DNA from: Hyperoodon ampullatus
Lineage: Eukaryota; Chordata; Mammalia; Artiodactyla; Ziphiidae
NCBI GenBank assembly: GCA_949752795.1
Contig: CATKHW010000368.1
Location: forward strand, 93,001 to 157,000
DNA length: 64,000 bases
Reading direction: 5' to 3'
In this document: one piece after another, positions 27,101-39,100 of the stretch
How positions within the stretch are numbered: position 1 is the first letter of the stretch
Layout: each line of letters begins with the position of its first letter
The notes under the pieces: generated by a model
What the model saw: the letters and a program-made list of their open reading frames with translations, nothing else
The model's database searches: none
Told to the model about the DNA's origin: nothing
Made by a program: the position numbers and the translations under genes

Positions 27101-30100
27101 AGAGGGCAGCTAGTGGGCCTGGCCCCTGGAGCTGGCCAGGATAAATGCAGATCTTCCTGCGGCAATCCATGGTCTTTAGCCTGCACCCCTGCCTCCTGGC
27201 CTAGGCTGGCTAATGCCAATCCCAGATACTTGATTGGCGCAAGGTCAAGTAACTTGAGAAATATTCCTCAGAAATGCCTGCACAACCTTGGACCTGGAAG
27301 TGCTGATTCGTCCAGCTTCAGATCTTCCTGTGGTCCCCTCAGATCAAGGTGGAGTTTACAAATTCTCTTTTGAAGGAAACAAATTCTTGGGCTGTAGGCA
27401 GAAGCTGGCCTGCTAATATGTTTTGATAGGCTTTTGGAAGCAGAAAGCTCCCACAGAGGACCTGGCAGTCCCGGCCTCATGGTGAAGGTTGGACCCAGCC
27501 TCCTCTTCCACGTAGCTGACAGGAGGGAGGGCGGCAGCCAAGGGCAGGACCGTCTGATAGGCCAGAGCACAGCCCGTGCCGCATCCTCAGGAGCAGCGCA
27601 CGCTGCCCTCGGCCTGGACACCCTCCTTCCTCCTTGTGTCTGCTGCTGCCTTCAGCCCCTCTTGGGTGCTGCTTCACCCCTGCAACAGAGCCCCCTGTGC
27701 CCCAGGCAGTGCCGCTCCCAAAGGGGGGCTTCTGAACTCTGGCAAGTCTCCAAAGTGGAAGGCAGGGTGATGGTTTCAATATTTCAGCAAAAGAGACTTC
27801 CAGGTCAAGGATTTTTGCTTTGTCCAGAAAGCTGCTCCTTTTGCTTCCCAACCCCCTCCCCCTGCACCCCAATTCCTCCAACAGTATCAACCACAGGAAG
27901 AAAAGGAAGTCACAGGAAGGTCTATAATAGGCTTGCAGGGCTGCATGTCCCACGTACAGTCCACTGCCCACCGGCTCTCAGGCAGCAGACAGGCGAACAG
28001 TCCCGCAAGGGTGATGGATCCTTTCTGTTACAGAGAGCTTTCTCTCTGGAAGAAAAGTTGTATACCAGGACAGCCGCGGGCTCCAGAGGGAGGAGCTGGG
28101 AAGGCAGGCATCTCCCTGAGAAGGCTGGTGGAGCTGGGCATGAAAAGGGCATCTAGCCTGCCTGAGACTGACACAGATGCACAGGTGGACATGACCTGAC
28201 TTGGGGCGGGCAGGTCTGGGAGCACCACATGCTGCTTGGGACTGTCACTTTGAGAGAAACTGGACACTGACCAACTGTGACCTGGGTGTCCCCTTATGGC
28301 AGCAGGTCTACTTCTGGTCTTGACCCCAGTGAATTCCTTTCCAAAGCTCACAGAGGTAAGCATCAGGACGGTCCTACAGTATGACATCTAGTATCGACCT
28401 ATTAGGAACAATCTGAATATTGATCAAGGGAGGCCCATGAAATAAATTGTTCCATCCATGCACTGGAATACTATGTAGATGGCTGCAAAGTACTATGTAC
28501 TGCATGATCCCATTAATGTAAAAATATCCTTGTAAAGTATACTGAGGTAGGTCTTTACATATAAAAGCTGAACTCTTTGTGGTTGTTCTCTCTGCAGAGA
28601 GTAGGATGGGACAAGGGGGGACCTTATCACGCTGGGGGACAGCCTGGACCCAGGCTGGTTGCAGGAGTGTCCCCGTCTGTGCAGTGTGTCCTGCCTTCAT
28701 CCCGCGGGTCCTCCTGCCCCGCACAGCCTGCCCCACGCACACCCTCCCAGAGGGTCTCTGGCCATGACGCAGAGCTGGATGCCGGACCTCAGAGGGAAGC
28801 CCTACTCTGCACTGTGTCCTCCTATAGCCGCACTGCTGGGCCCCACCTGCTGGGCTTCCTGCAGACACTCACTCTGGCACAGTCACATACAGGAAAAGGA
28901 GTGACCAAGTGCCACGTCCAGCCTGCCTCTGGGGTACAAGCCCCGGGCCAAGCCCCAACACCCCCAACCCAGCTTTGAGAGGTGCACTCCCCAACCAAAG
29001 ACGCTCTTGATGTGCTGGGGACTGATCGCTTCCTGGCCTGAGATGAAGGGAGCAGTGGCCAGGCTTCCCAGCCAGGTCCTTCCTTCCATTGTCCATGCTG
29101 TCTCTGTCCTCACAGTGTCCACAGTGAGTGGTGAGCAAGGGCTTCGACGGCCTAGCTGGCTCAGGGAATGCACTGTGGTGTGGGAAGCGTGTCACTTGGC
29201 GGCGCCAAGGGGGTTACTTACCAAACAACCGCGTGTCTCCGAACTTAAATCTACAAATAACTTCGTCCTTCTTCTTTGCATTATTAAATCCTTTTCCAGA
29301 AATCATCAATTCATTTTCATCTGCAAGGGCAACACCCAAAGGTCTGTATTAGGAGGGGCTGAGTGCTGTCTTCCCTCTGATCTTGCAGTTATGACAGGCC
29401 ACTCCATAACTGAATTACCAGGGACTCTGATGAGGAAGCATATGTGTCTGAACCAATATCTGTGTGCACACTGGGCCTCACCGGGTATCACAGAGGGTAC
29501 AACTGAGATAGATGGGCCTTGAGCACTCGGGGGCTTCTCACCACTGACCCTGACCCATCCAACTCATTAAAGGCACCCAGTCTCATACCCTCCACAGGGG
29601 CAAACCCAGCCATAGGTTTCTGACTCTGAAGCCAAGGTCTTCCCTGAAAGGCGCAGGCAGTGCTGTCCACCAGGCCCTCTCTTACACAAATGCCAGGAAC
29701 CCAGATAACGCAGGCTGAACACAGTCCTGACCCTTGTCTGAGCTGAGCACACAAGCCTGGGTGTCTGGGGGGCTTTCTGACTCTAGGGGGTCTGCTCCTC
29801 CTCCGTGTATCTCTCTCTGCCTATGGCAGGCTGGAGACCCCAGGAGCAAGGCCAGGACCTGGACGAGGCAAGGAGGAGGCGAGGACCGAGCCCCGGAGAA
29901 CCCCCCATGGAAGGCGACGTCCTGCCTCAGCTGTGGGTCTGAAGTCCGCAGTGACTGCTCTGCCGCGCCCCCTTCCTGCCCCCGCACGTGGCTCACACAG
30001 ACCCCCACGCCCCCCACAGAGATTCGCCAAGCACCTCCTTCTGCCGGGGTGGGAGACACTGATAGGCAGTTCTGGGCCATAGGGTCTCCCCAGGCTTCTG

Positions 30101-33100
30101 GGTGCCCACTGGTGCTTCCTGACAACTGAAACAAATACTAGGGCATCCAGAGAGGGCAGCTAGTGGGCCTGGCCCCTGGAGCTGGCCAGGATAAATGCAG
30201 ATCTTCCTGTGGCAATCCATGGTCTTTAGCCTGCACCCCTGCCTCCTGGCCTAGGCTGGCTAATGCCAATCCCAGATACTTGATTGGCGCAAGGTCAAGT
30301 AACTTGAGAAATATTCCTCAGAAATGCCTGCACAACCTTGGACCTGGAAGTGCTGATTCGTCCAGCTTCAGATCTTCCTGTGGTCCCCTCAGATCAAGGT
30401 GGAGTTTACAAATTCTCTTTTGAAGGAAACAAATTCTTGGGCTGTAGGCAGAAGCTGGCCTGCTAATATGTTTTGATAGGCTTTTGGAAGCAGAAAGCTC
30501 CCATAGAGGACCTGGCAGTCCCGGCCTCATGGTGAAGGTTGGACCCAGCCTCCTCTTCCACGTAGCTGACAGGAGGGAGGGCGGCAGCCAAGGGCAGGAC
30601 CGTCTGATAGGCCAGAGCACAGCCCGTGCCGCATCCTCAGGAGCAGCGCACGCTGCCCTCGGCCTGGACACCCTCCTTCCTCCTTGTGTCTGCTGCTGCC
30701 TTCAGCCCCTCTTGGGTGCTGCTTCACCCCTGCAACAGAGCCCCCTGTGCCCCAGGCAGTGCCGCTCCCAAAGGGGGGCTTCTGAACTCTGGCAAGTCTC
30801 CAAAGTGGAAGGCAGGGTGATGGTTTCAATATTTCAGCAAAAGAGACTTCCAGGTCAAGGATTTTTGCTTTGTCCAGAAAGCTGCTCCTTTTGCTTCCCA
30901 AACCCCTCCCCCTGCACCCCAATTCCTCCAACAGTATCAACCACACGAAGAAAAGGAAGTCACAGGAAGGTCTATAATAGGCTTGCAGGGCTGCATGTCC
31001 CACGTACAGTCCACTGCCCACCGGCTCTCAGGCAGCAGACAGGCGAACAGTCCCGCAAGGGTGATGGATCCTTTCTGTTACAGAGAGCTTTCTCTCTGGA
31101 AGAAAAGTTGTATACCAGGACAGCCGCGGGCTCCAGAGGGAGGAGCTGGGAAGGCAGGCATCTCCCTGAGAAGGCTGGTGGAGCTGGGCATGAAAAGGGC
31201 ATCTAGCCTGCCTGAGACTGACACAGATGCACAGGTGGACATGACCTGACTTGGGGCGGGCAGGTCTGGGAGCACCACATGCTGCTTGGGACTGTCACTT
31301 TGAGAGAAACTGGACACTGACCAACTGTGACCTGGGTGTCCCCTTATGGCAGCAGGTCTACTTCTGGTCTTGACCCCAGTGAATTCCTTTCCAAAGCTCA
31401 CAGAGGTAAGCATCAGGACGGTCCTACAGTATGACATCTAGTATCGACCTATTAGGAACAATCTGAATATTGATCAAGGGAGGCCCATGAAATAAATTGT
31501 TCCATCCATGCACTGGAATACTATGTAGATGGCTGCAAAGTACTATGTACTGCATGATCCCATTAATGTAAAAATATCCTTGTAAAGTATACTGAGGTAG
31601 GTCTTTACATATAAAAGCTGAACTCTTTGTGGTTGTTCTCTCTGCAGAGAGTAGGATGGGACAAGGGGGGACCTTATCACGCTGGGGGACAGCCTGGACC
31701 CAGGCTGGTTGCAGGAGTGTCCCCGTCTGTGCAGTGTGTCCTGCCTTCATCCCGCGGGTCCTCCTGCCCCGCACAGCCTGCCCCACGCACACCCTCCCAG
31801 AGGGTCTCTGGCCATGACGCAGAGCTGGATGCCGGACCTCAGAGGGAAGCCCTACTCTGCACTGTGTCCTCCTATAGCCGCACTGCTGGGCCCCACCTGC
31901 TGGGCTTCCTGCAGACACTCACTCTGGCACAGTCACATACAGGAAAAGGAGTGACCAAGTGCCACGTCCAGCCTGCCTCTGGGGTACAAGCCCCGGGCCA
32001 AGCCCCAACACCCCCAACCCAGCTTTGAGAGGTGCACTCCCCAACCAAAGACGCTCTTGATGTGCTGGGGACTGATCGCTTCCTGGCCTGAGATGAAGGG
32101 AGCAGTGGCCAGGCTTCCCAGCCAGGTCCTTCCTTCCATTGTCCATGCTGTCTCTGTCCTCACAGTGTCCACAGTGAGTGGTGAGCAAGGGCTTCGACGG
32201 CCTAGCTGGCTCAGGGAATGCACTGTGGTGTGGGAAGCGTGTCACTTGGCGGCGCCAAGGGGGTTACTTACCAAACAACCGCGTGTCTCCGAACTTAAAT
32301 CTACAAATAACTTCGTCCTTCTTCTTTGCATTATTAAATCCTTTTCCAGAAATCATCAATTCATTTTCATCTGCAAGGGCAACACCCAAAGGTCTGTATT
32401 AGGAGGGGCTGAGTGCTGTCTTCCCTCTGATCTTGCAGTTATGACAGGCCACTCCATAACTGAATTACCAGGGACTCTGATGAGGAAGCATATGTGTCTG
32501 AACCAATATCTGTGTGCACACTGGGCCTCACCGGGTATCACAGAGGGTACAACTGAGATAGATGGGCCTTGAGCACTCGGGGGCTTCTCACCACTGACCC
32601 TGACCCATCCAACTCATTAAAGGCACCCAGTCTCATACCCTCCACAGGGGCAAACCCAGCCATAGGTTTCTGACTCTGAAGCCAAGGTCTTCCCTGAAAG
32701 GCGCAGGCAGTGCTGTCCACCAGGCCCTCTCTTACACAAATGCCAGGAACCCAGATAACGCAGGCTGAACACAGTCCTGACCCTTGTCTGAGCTGAGCAC
32801 ACAAGCCTGGGTGTCTGGGGGGCTTTCTGACTCTAGGGGGTCTGCTCCTCCTCCGTGTATCTCTCTCTGCCTATGGCAGGCTGGAGACCCCAGGAGCAAG
32901 GCCAGGACCTGGACGAGGCAAGGAGGAGGCGAGGACCGAGCCCCGGAGAACCCCCCATGGAAGGCGACGTCCTGCCTCAGCTGTGGGTCTGAAGTCCGCA
33001 GTGACTGCTCTGCCGCGCCCCCTTCCTGCCCCCGCACGTGGCTCACACAGACCCCCACGCCCCCCACAGAGATTCGCCAAGCACCTCCTTCTGCCGGGGT

Positions 33101-36100
33101 GGGAGACACTGATAGGCAGTTCTGGGCCATAGGGTCTCCCCAGGCTTCTGGGTGCCCACTGGTGCTTCCTGACAACTGAAACAAATACTAGGGCATCCAG
33201 AGAGGGCAGCTAGTGGGCCTGGCCCCTGGAGCTGGCCAGGATAAATGCAGATCTTCCTGTGGCAATCCATGGTCTTTAGCCTGCACCCCTGCCTCCTGGC
33301 CTAGGCTGGCTAATGCCAATCCCAGATACTTGATTGGCGCAAGGTCAAGTAACTTGAGAAATATTCCTCAGAAATGCCTGCACAACCTTGGACCTGGAAG
33401 TGCTGATTCGTCCAGCTTCAGATCTTCCTGTGGTCCCCTCAGATCAAGGTGGAGTTTACAAATTCTCTTTTGAAGGAAACAAATTCTTGGGCTGTAGGCA
33501 GAAGCTGGCCTGCTAATATGTTTTGATAGGCTTTTGGAAGCAGAAAGCTCCCATAGAGGACCTGGCAGTCCCGGCCTCATGGTGAAGGTTGGACCCAGCC
33601 TCCTCTTCCACGTAGCTGACAGGAGGGAGGGCGGCAGCCAAGGGCAGGACCGTCTGATAGGCCAGAGCACAGCCCGTGCCGCATCCTCAGGAGCAGCGCA
33701 CGCTGCCCTCGGCCTGGACACCCTCCTTCCTCCTTGTGTCTGCTGCTGCCTTCAGCCCCTCTTGGGTGCTGCTTCACCCCTGCAACAGAGCCCCCTGTGC
33801 CCCAGGCAGTGCCGCTCCCAAAGGGGGGCTTCTGAACTCTGGCAAGTCTCCAAAGTGGAAGGCAGGGTGATGGTTTCAATATTTCAGCAAAAGAGACTTC
33901 CAGGTCAAGGATTTTTGCTTTGTCCAGAAAGCTGCTCCTTTTGCTTCCCAAACCCCTCCCCCTGCACCCCAATTCCTCCAACAGTATCAACCACAGGAAG
34001 AAAAGGAAGTCACAGGAAGGTCTATAATAAGCTTGCAGGGCTGCATGTCCCACGTACAGTCCACTGCCCACCGGCTCTCAGGCAGCAGACAGGCGAACAG
34101 TCCCGCAAGGGTGATGGATCCTTTCTGTTACAGAGAGCTTTCTCTCTGGAAGAAAAGTTGTATACCAGGACAGCCGCGGGCTCCAGAGGGAGGAGCTGGG
34201 AAGGCAGGCATCTCCCTGAGAAGGCTGGTGGAGCTGGGCATGAAAAGGGCATCTAGCCTGCCTGAGACTGACACAGATGCACAGGTGGACATGACCTGAC
34301 TTGGGGCGGGCAGGTCTGGGAGCGCCACATGCTGCTTGGGACTGTCACTTTGAGAGAAACTGGACACTGACCAACTGTGACCTGGGTGTCCCCTTATGGC
34401 AGCAGGTCTACTTCTGGTCTTGACCCCAGTGAATTCCTTTCCAAAGCTCACAGAGGTAAGCATCAGGACGGTCCTACAGTATGACATCTAGTATCGACCT
34501 ATTAGGAACAATCTGAATATTGATCAAGGGAGGCCCATGAAATAAATTGTTCCATCCATGCACTGGAATACTATGTAGATGGCTGCAAAGTACTATGTAC
34601 TGCATGATCCCATTAATGTAAAAATATCCTTGTAAAGTATACTGAGGTAGGTCTTTACATATAAAAGCTGAACTCTTTGTGGTTTTTCTCTCTGGAGAGA
34701 GTAGGATGGGACAAGGGGGGACCTTATCACGCTGGGGGACAGCCTGGACCCAGGCTGGTTGCAGGAGTGTCCCCGTCTGCGCAGTGTGTCCTGCCTTCAT
34801 CCCGCGGGTCCTCCTGCCCCGCACAGCCTGCCCACCCCCCACACCCCCAGAGGGTCTCTGGCCATGACGCAGAGCTGGATGCCTGACCTCAGAGGGAAGC
34901 CCTGCTCTGCACTGTGTCCTCCTCTGGCCACACTGCTGGGCCCCACCTGCTGGGCTTCCTGCAGACACTCACTCTGGCCCAGTCACATACAGGAAAAGGA
35001 GTGACCAGGTGCCGCCTCCAGCCTGCCTCTGGGGTCCAAGCCCCGGTCCAACCCAGCAACACACAGGAGGGATGAATCCCCAAACCACGGTGCCGAGGGT
35101 CCCAGGCCAGGCCCCGCGCTCATCCCCTGTGAGTCCCTGAGGAGAGGTTCTAAAGCAGCAAACTAGCCTGTGGAGGAAGAAATCAGGGAGTAGCTGCCTC
35201 CAGGCGGTGGGGCAGGGATTGCCTGGGAAGGGAGCTGAGGGGACTTTCTGGGGGCAAATGTAATGTTCTGGGTCCTCACAGGGTTGGGGATTACACAGGT
35301 GTGTGCATTTGTCAGAACTCGTCAAATGATAAACTTGTTTGTTGCATTTCAAAAAGAGAAATCTTAACAAATCTTGTTTCCCAGATAAAGAAATGTGGTG
35401 CAGTAGCCTGATGACTGTAAGTTGTTTTGAAATGCATCAAGATATAAGATGGGGACTTCCCTGGTGGTGCAGTGGTTAGGAATCCGCCTGCTCATGCAGG
35501 AGACAAGGGTTCGAACCCTAGTCCGGGAAGATCCCACGTGCCGTGGAGCAACTAAACCCCTGCACCACAACTACTGAGCCTGAGCTCTAGAGCCCACAAG
35601 CCACAACTACTGAGCCCGCATGCCAAAACTACTGAGCTTGTGAGCCTAAAGCCCGTGCTCCGCAACGAGAGAAGCCATGGCAATGAGAAGCCCGCGCACC
35701 GCAACGAGGAGTGGCCTCTGCTCGCCACAACTAGAGACATCCCACAGCAATGGAGACCCATTGCAGCCAAAAAAAAAAAAAAAAAAAAACAGAAATAAGA
35801 TGAATTGATGAAAACAGAGAGTCAAGAAAGAGAGAGGAGTTAGATAAATAAATGATAAAGGAAATACGGTCAGGTATTAATTGCAGATCCAGGTAGTGGA
35901 GAGAGGGGTATCCATTGTACGTTCATTTCCACTCTGCTATAGGTTTGAAATGTTCCGTAATAAAAAGCTGGAATAAAAACAATGAATTGAATGATAAAAA
36001 TAAAAACACAAAACTGTGGACACAGCCAAGCAGAAGTCATGGTTCATACTAGGTGACAAGTGCCTGACAAGAGACAGGAATAGAGCAAGGGCTGTGAGAA

Positions 36101-39100
36101 GCCAGAGGGACCAGTTGAGTAGGAAAGGCTTTGGAATTGAGATGCCCTGAGAATAAGACCTAAAAGGATGGTGGGCTGGACCCTGTAAAGCTGAGGAAGG
36201 TTTTTCAGGGAGCCCAGTCCCCCCAGCCCCCGGCCTCTGCAGCAGGTGGGCTTAGAGCAGAGGCTGGAGCTTGGAGGGTCTGGTTGTCTGGCTCGGGGGC
36301 CTCAGCCTCCATGGTCAGGCTGGGGTAGGGAAGTGGCCTTCTCTGCCCCTCAGGCCCTGTGCAGAGGATGGGCTGGAGCACAGGCCTGGAGGCAGGGAGG
36401 CCGGCAGAGGCCTCTGCCTAGTCCTGGAGGGAGGCCGAGAGGCTGAAGAGGCCACGTGCCTTATGCTCCCCACTCCCGGCTTCCTCACACCTGGTCGACT
36501 TATTCAGAACGATAGCCTGATGAACAGCTTCTTCTACTTTATTTGGGGTCCAGGTTCCTGCCTTGAGCTTTCCCTCCAAGTGACAGTCATGCTGTGTGGC
36601 AGCTTTTGACAAGATGACAGCAGTTGTAAAGGTCAGAGCAGCAGTGCTGGGTCATGCCTGCAGAGGGTGTGCGGTGGGCACCTGTCACCTCAGCTGGGCC
36701 ACCATAGGGCATGAATGACAATGGGCATCTTCCTCTATGGTTTCACAGGCCTGTGTATTTCCCAGGGACATAATCAGAGAATTGAAGCTGTCAGGCTACT
36801 GCACGGCTGGCACGTGACACCAGAGAAGCCCTGGTTTCGTGTCTGGGGGCAGCAGAGCTCAGATATGAACATTGCTGTGTCTGACCCCATGGCCTACTGT
36901 GCTGTAGCCTTGCAGTTCAGAGCATAGTGGCCAGGCCCAGCTTCCTGGGTCTGCGTCCAGCTGCATCCAGCTGTGTGCTGTTGCCAGTGGGAGCGTGTGC
37001 TTATCCACCCACCTCAGCTCCACAAATCCCAGTGATGTGGACTCACGAGCCGGCACACACAGAGCTCACTGAGAGAGAGGGCTTCTTCCAGAAAAGCAAC
37101 TGCACAGGATCCTCCCCACACCGATGCAGGGACCCTCCCAGGGGAGAGAAGGCAACCTTGTCAAGTTCCAGATCTCAGGGTGAGGTCGACCCCGTTGAAC
37201 CACTGGGTGTAGTGATAGCTGTGAGTATTTGTTGGATGCCTTTGTCAGTCTGGGTTGCTAGTATGATGCTGACCGTGAACTATGTCCAATTCTTTTCTTC
37301 ATCCACTGAAATAATCATATTTTTCTTCCCCATTTTGTTCATAAGAAAATCACATTGATATTTCATACACTGAATCAGGCTTGCATTTCAGAGGTGAGCC
37401 GTAATGATTCTTGATGTATTGTCCTTTTTTTACGTTGTTGGATTCTATTTGCTAGTGATTTGTTGAGGTTTTTTAAAATAAAGTTTTTTTATTACTTAAT
37501 TAAACTTTTGGTTTTGAGTTTAAAAAATATGTACACTAAACTTATCATTTTGCAATAGTTTTGTGTCATTTTATGGCATACATCAAACTTATACAGAACT
37601 GTATGTCAATTACATCTCAGTAACACTGGAAGAAAGAAGTAATTATACAAATACACACACACGCACCCCCAACACTTGGCATACACACCTCACATAAACA
37701 TTCCCTTATATGCCCAATGTAGTCCTATGCCCACAATTTCCATACAATCACCCCACACACTCAGACACCACACTCACACACACCATACACACTACACGCA
37801 CACCCCACGCATAGTGAAATCATGTGCTCACAGCACACTCACAACGCACACTGGGCACATTCACAACTCACACAAACACACACCCCTGTGTTTAAAACAG
37901 CAGTCCAGCTCTTACCTCCTGTACAGACACTGGAAGGCTCCACAGCTGTAATTTCAATACAGGACTTAGCTCCGAGCTAGAATAGGGAGATGAGGGGCAG
38001 GGGCTTGAATGCGGGGGCTTGGCGAGAAGCTACCCGTTCCCACTTTTCACGTCCAGCCCTCACTCACTGGCTCAATGATGTATTTAAGAGCCTTGAAGCC
38101 TTGGTCCACTCCAAAGACGTGATGCGGGCTGTCTGCAATGTCCAATAACTACAGCAGAGAGGAGATGGTTGGCACACAGTCAGGGGTTGAGGACGCGGCA
38201 GGTCCCATCCCAGGAGACAGGCTCTTGTCGCCTGCCATGCTGGATTCCAAGGCCACACGCTGGCATCTGCTAACAGCGCACCCTTAGGGAGTGGAAAGCT
38301 CCTCCATCCACACCCCTGGTGGGCAGGTTTACCCAACACTTGATATTCATCTGCAGTGGCTACCTGGTGTCCAGACACTTGGGGTGGGTAGGGGGCCATC
38401 CTCTCGGAGGCCCTGGGACAGCTGCCTTTGAGAGATTTGCCCAACAGGGCTCAAGAGGGGCACTGGTTACCTGTTCTGAATTACCTGGTCTCTCTGATAG
38501 TCTTTTACACCCACACAGTATACTGTTGCTCCCATTTTCCGAGCCCTGTCAGCCTAAGAGGAAAAAAGCGTTGAGTACAATTCACAAAACAGGCGGAGCA
38601 CAAAGCTGGTAATGATGGTCTGGATTTACTTCTTCCTTAGTCATTTCAAATGGCGCTTCCTCCAGGGTTCCATAGGTCAAGGAGATAATCATAGAGGGAA
38701 CCTTGTTTTCTGCAGAAGAAGCAGGGAGTGGCCTGGTCAGCAAGGCACCTGGAGTGACCTGCCTCAGGCTTCCAGGCCCACAACACTGCTCCCACATCTC
38801 CTCCTCCTGGGGAGAGGCCAACCTGACCTGAGTACCCACCACCCAGAGCACCAGGAGGGAGAAGGGGCCTCCGCCCAGAACCCACTTGACAGACGAGGAG
38901 CCTGAGACCAGATCAGAGCCCTTCCTAGTGGACCTTCACTATGGGCAGGTGGCACAGCCTTTGCCCTGAAAGGCAGCTGCAGCTACTTCCCTGGACGAGG
39001 ACAAGGTTCTCAGGAGAGCACAGGGAGAAGCAGCTGACTGACTGCACAAGAAATCCCCCTGGGTCTGGGGGGCAGTGGGCTCTGTCTTGGGTAGCGCCGG

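Larger units (their letters stand above)
1657..35062 (-). repeat. ANTXRL: 3,050-bp coding macrosatellite, 11 tandem units each with ANTXRL exon 10
   Basis: Eleven direct repeats occupy 33.4 kb between exons 9 and 11 of copy A. Corresponding landmarks recur at exactly 3,050-bp intervals throughout (for example the exon start at 1772, 4822, 7872 and so on to 32272), so no unit differs in length. Units differ by scattered single bases only. The last unit lacks about 140 bp of the junction segment. Each unit holds one exon with intact splice signals; the rest is intron and a short L1-like fragment. Divergence rises only in the outermost 0.4-0.7 kb at each end. The unit number is what this assembly gives; allelic copy number is probably variable. 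Confidence 0.95.
35063..37915. other. Copy A intron 9, unique flank right of the array
   Basis: Contains a SINE (35451-35790), an L1-like 3' remnant (about 35870-35975), an L1-like antisense fragment (about 37076-37530) and an AC-rich tract (37651-37886). The stretch 36000-37070 shows no recognisable gene or repeat. Confidence 0.6.

Noticed and set aside
4822..32370. Identity of exon 10 in copies 2-11 as proof of purifying selection
   Set aside because: The whole unit is nearly invariant; with so few variable sites per 3 kb, none in 99 bp is expected by chance.
1657..35062. Regular direct repeats as a CRISPR array or ribosomal DNA
   Set aside because: The period is 3 kb with no short spacers, there are no rRNA motifs, and the host is a mammal.
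35451..35790. tRNA gene
   Set aside because: The B-box-like sequence belongs to the tRNA-derived head of a SINE.
37676..37951. His/Thr-rich open frame
   Set aside because: It is the translation of an AC-rich tract and overlaps exon 9 on the other strand.
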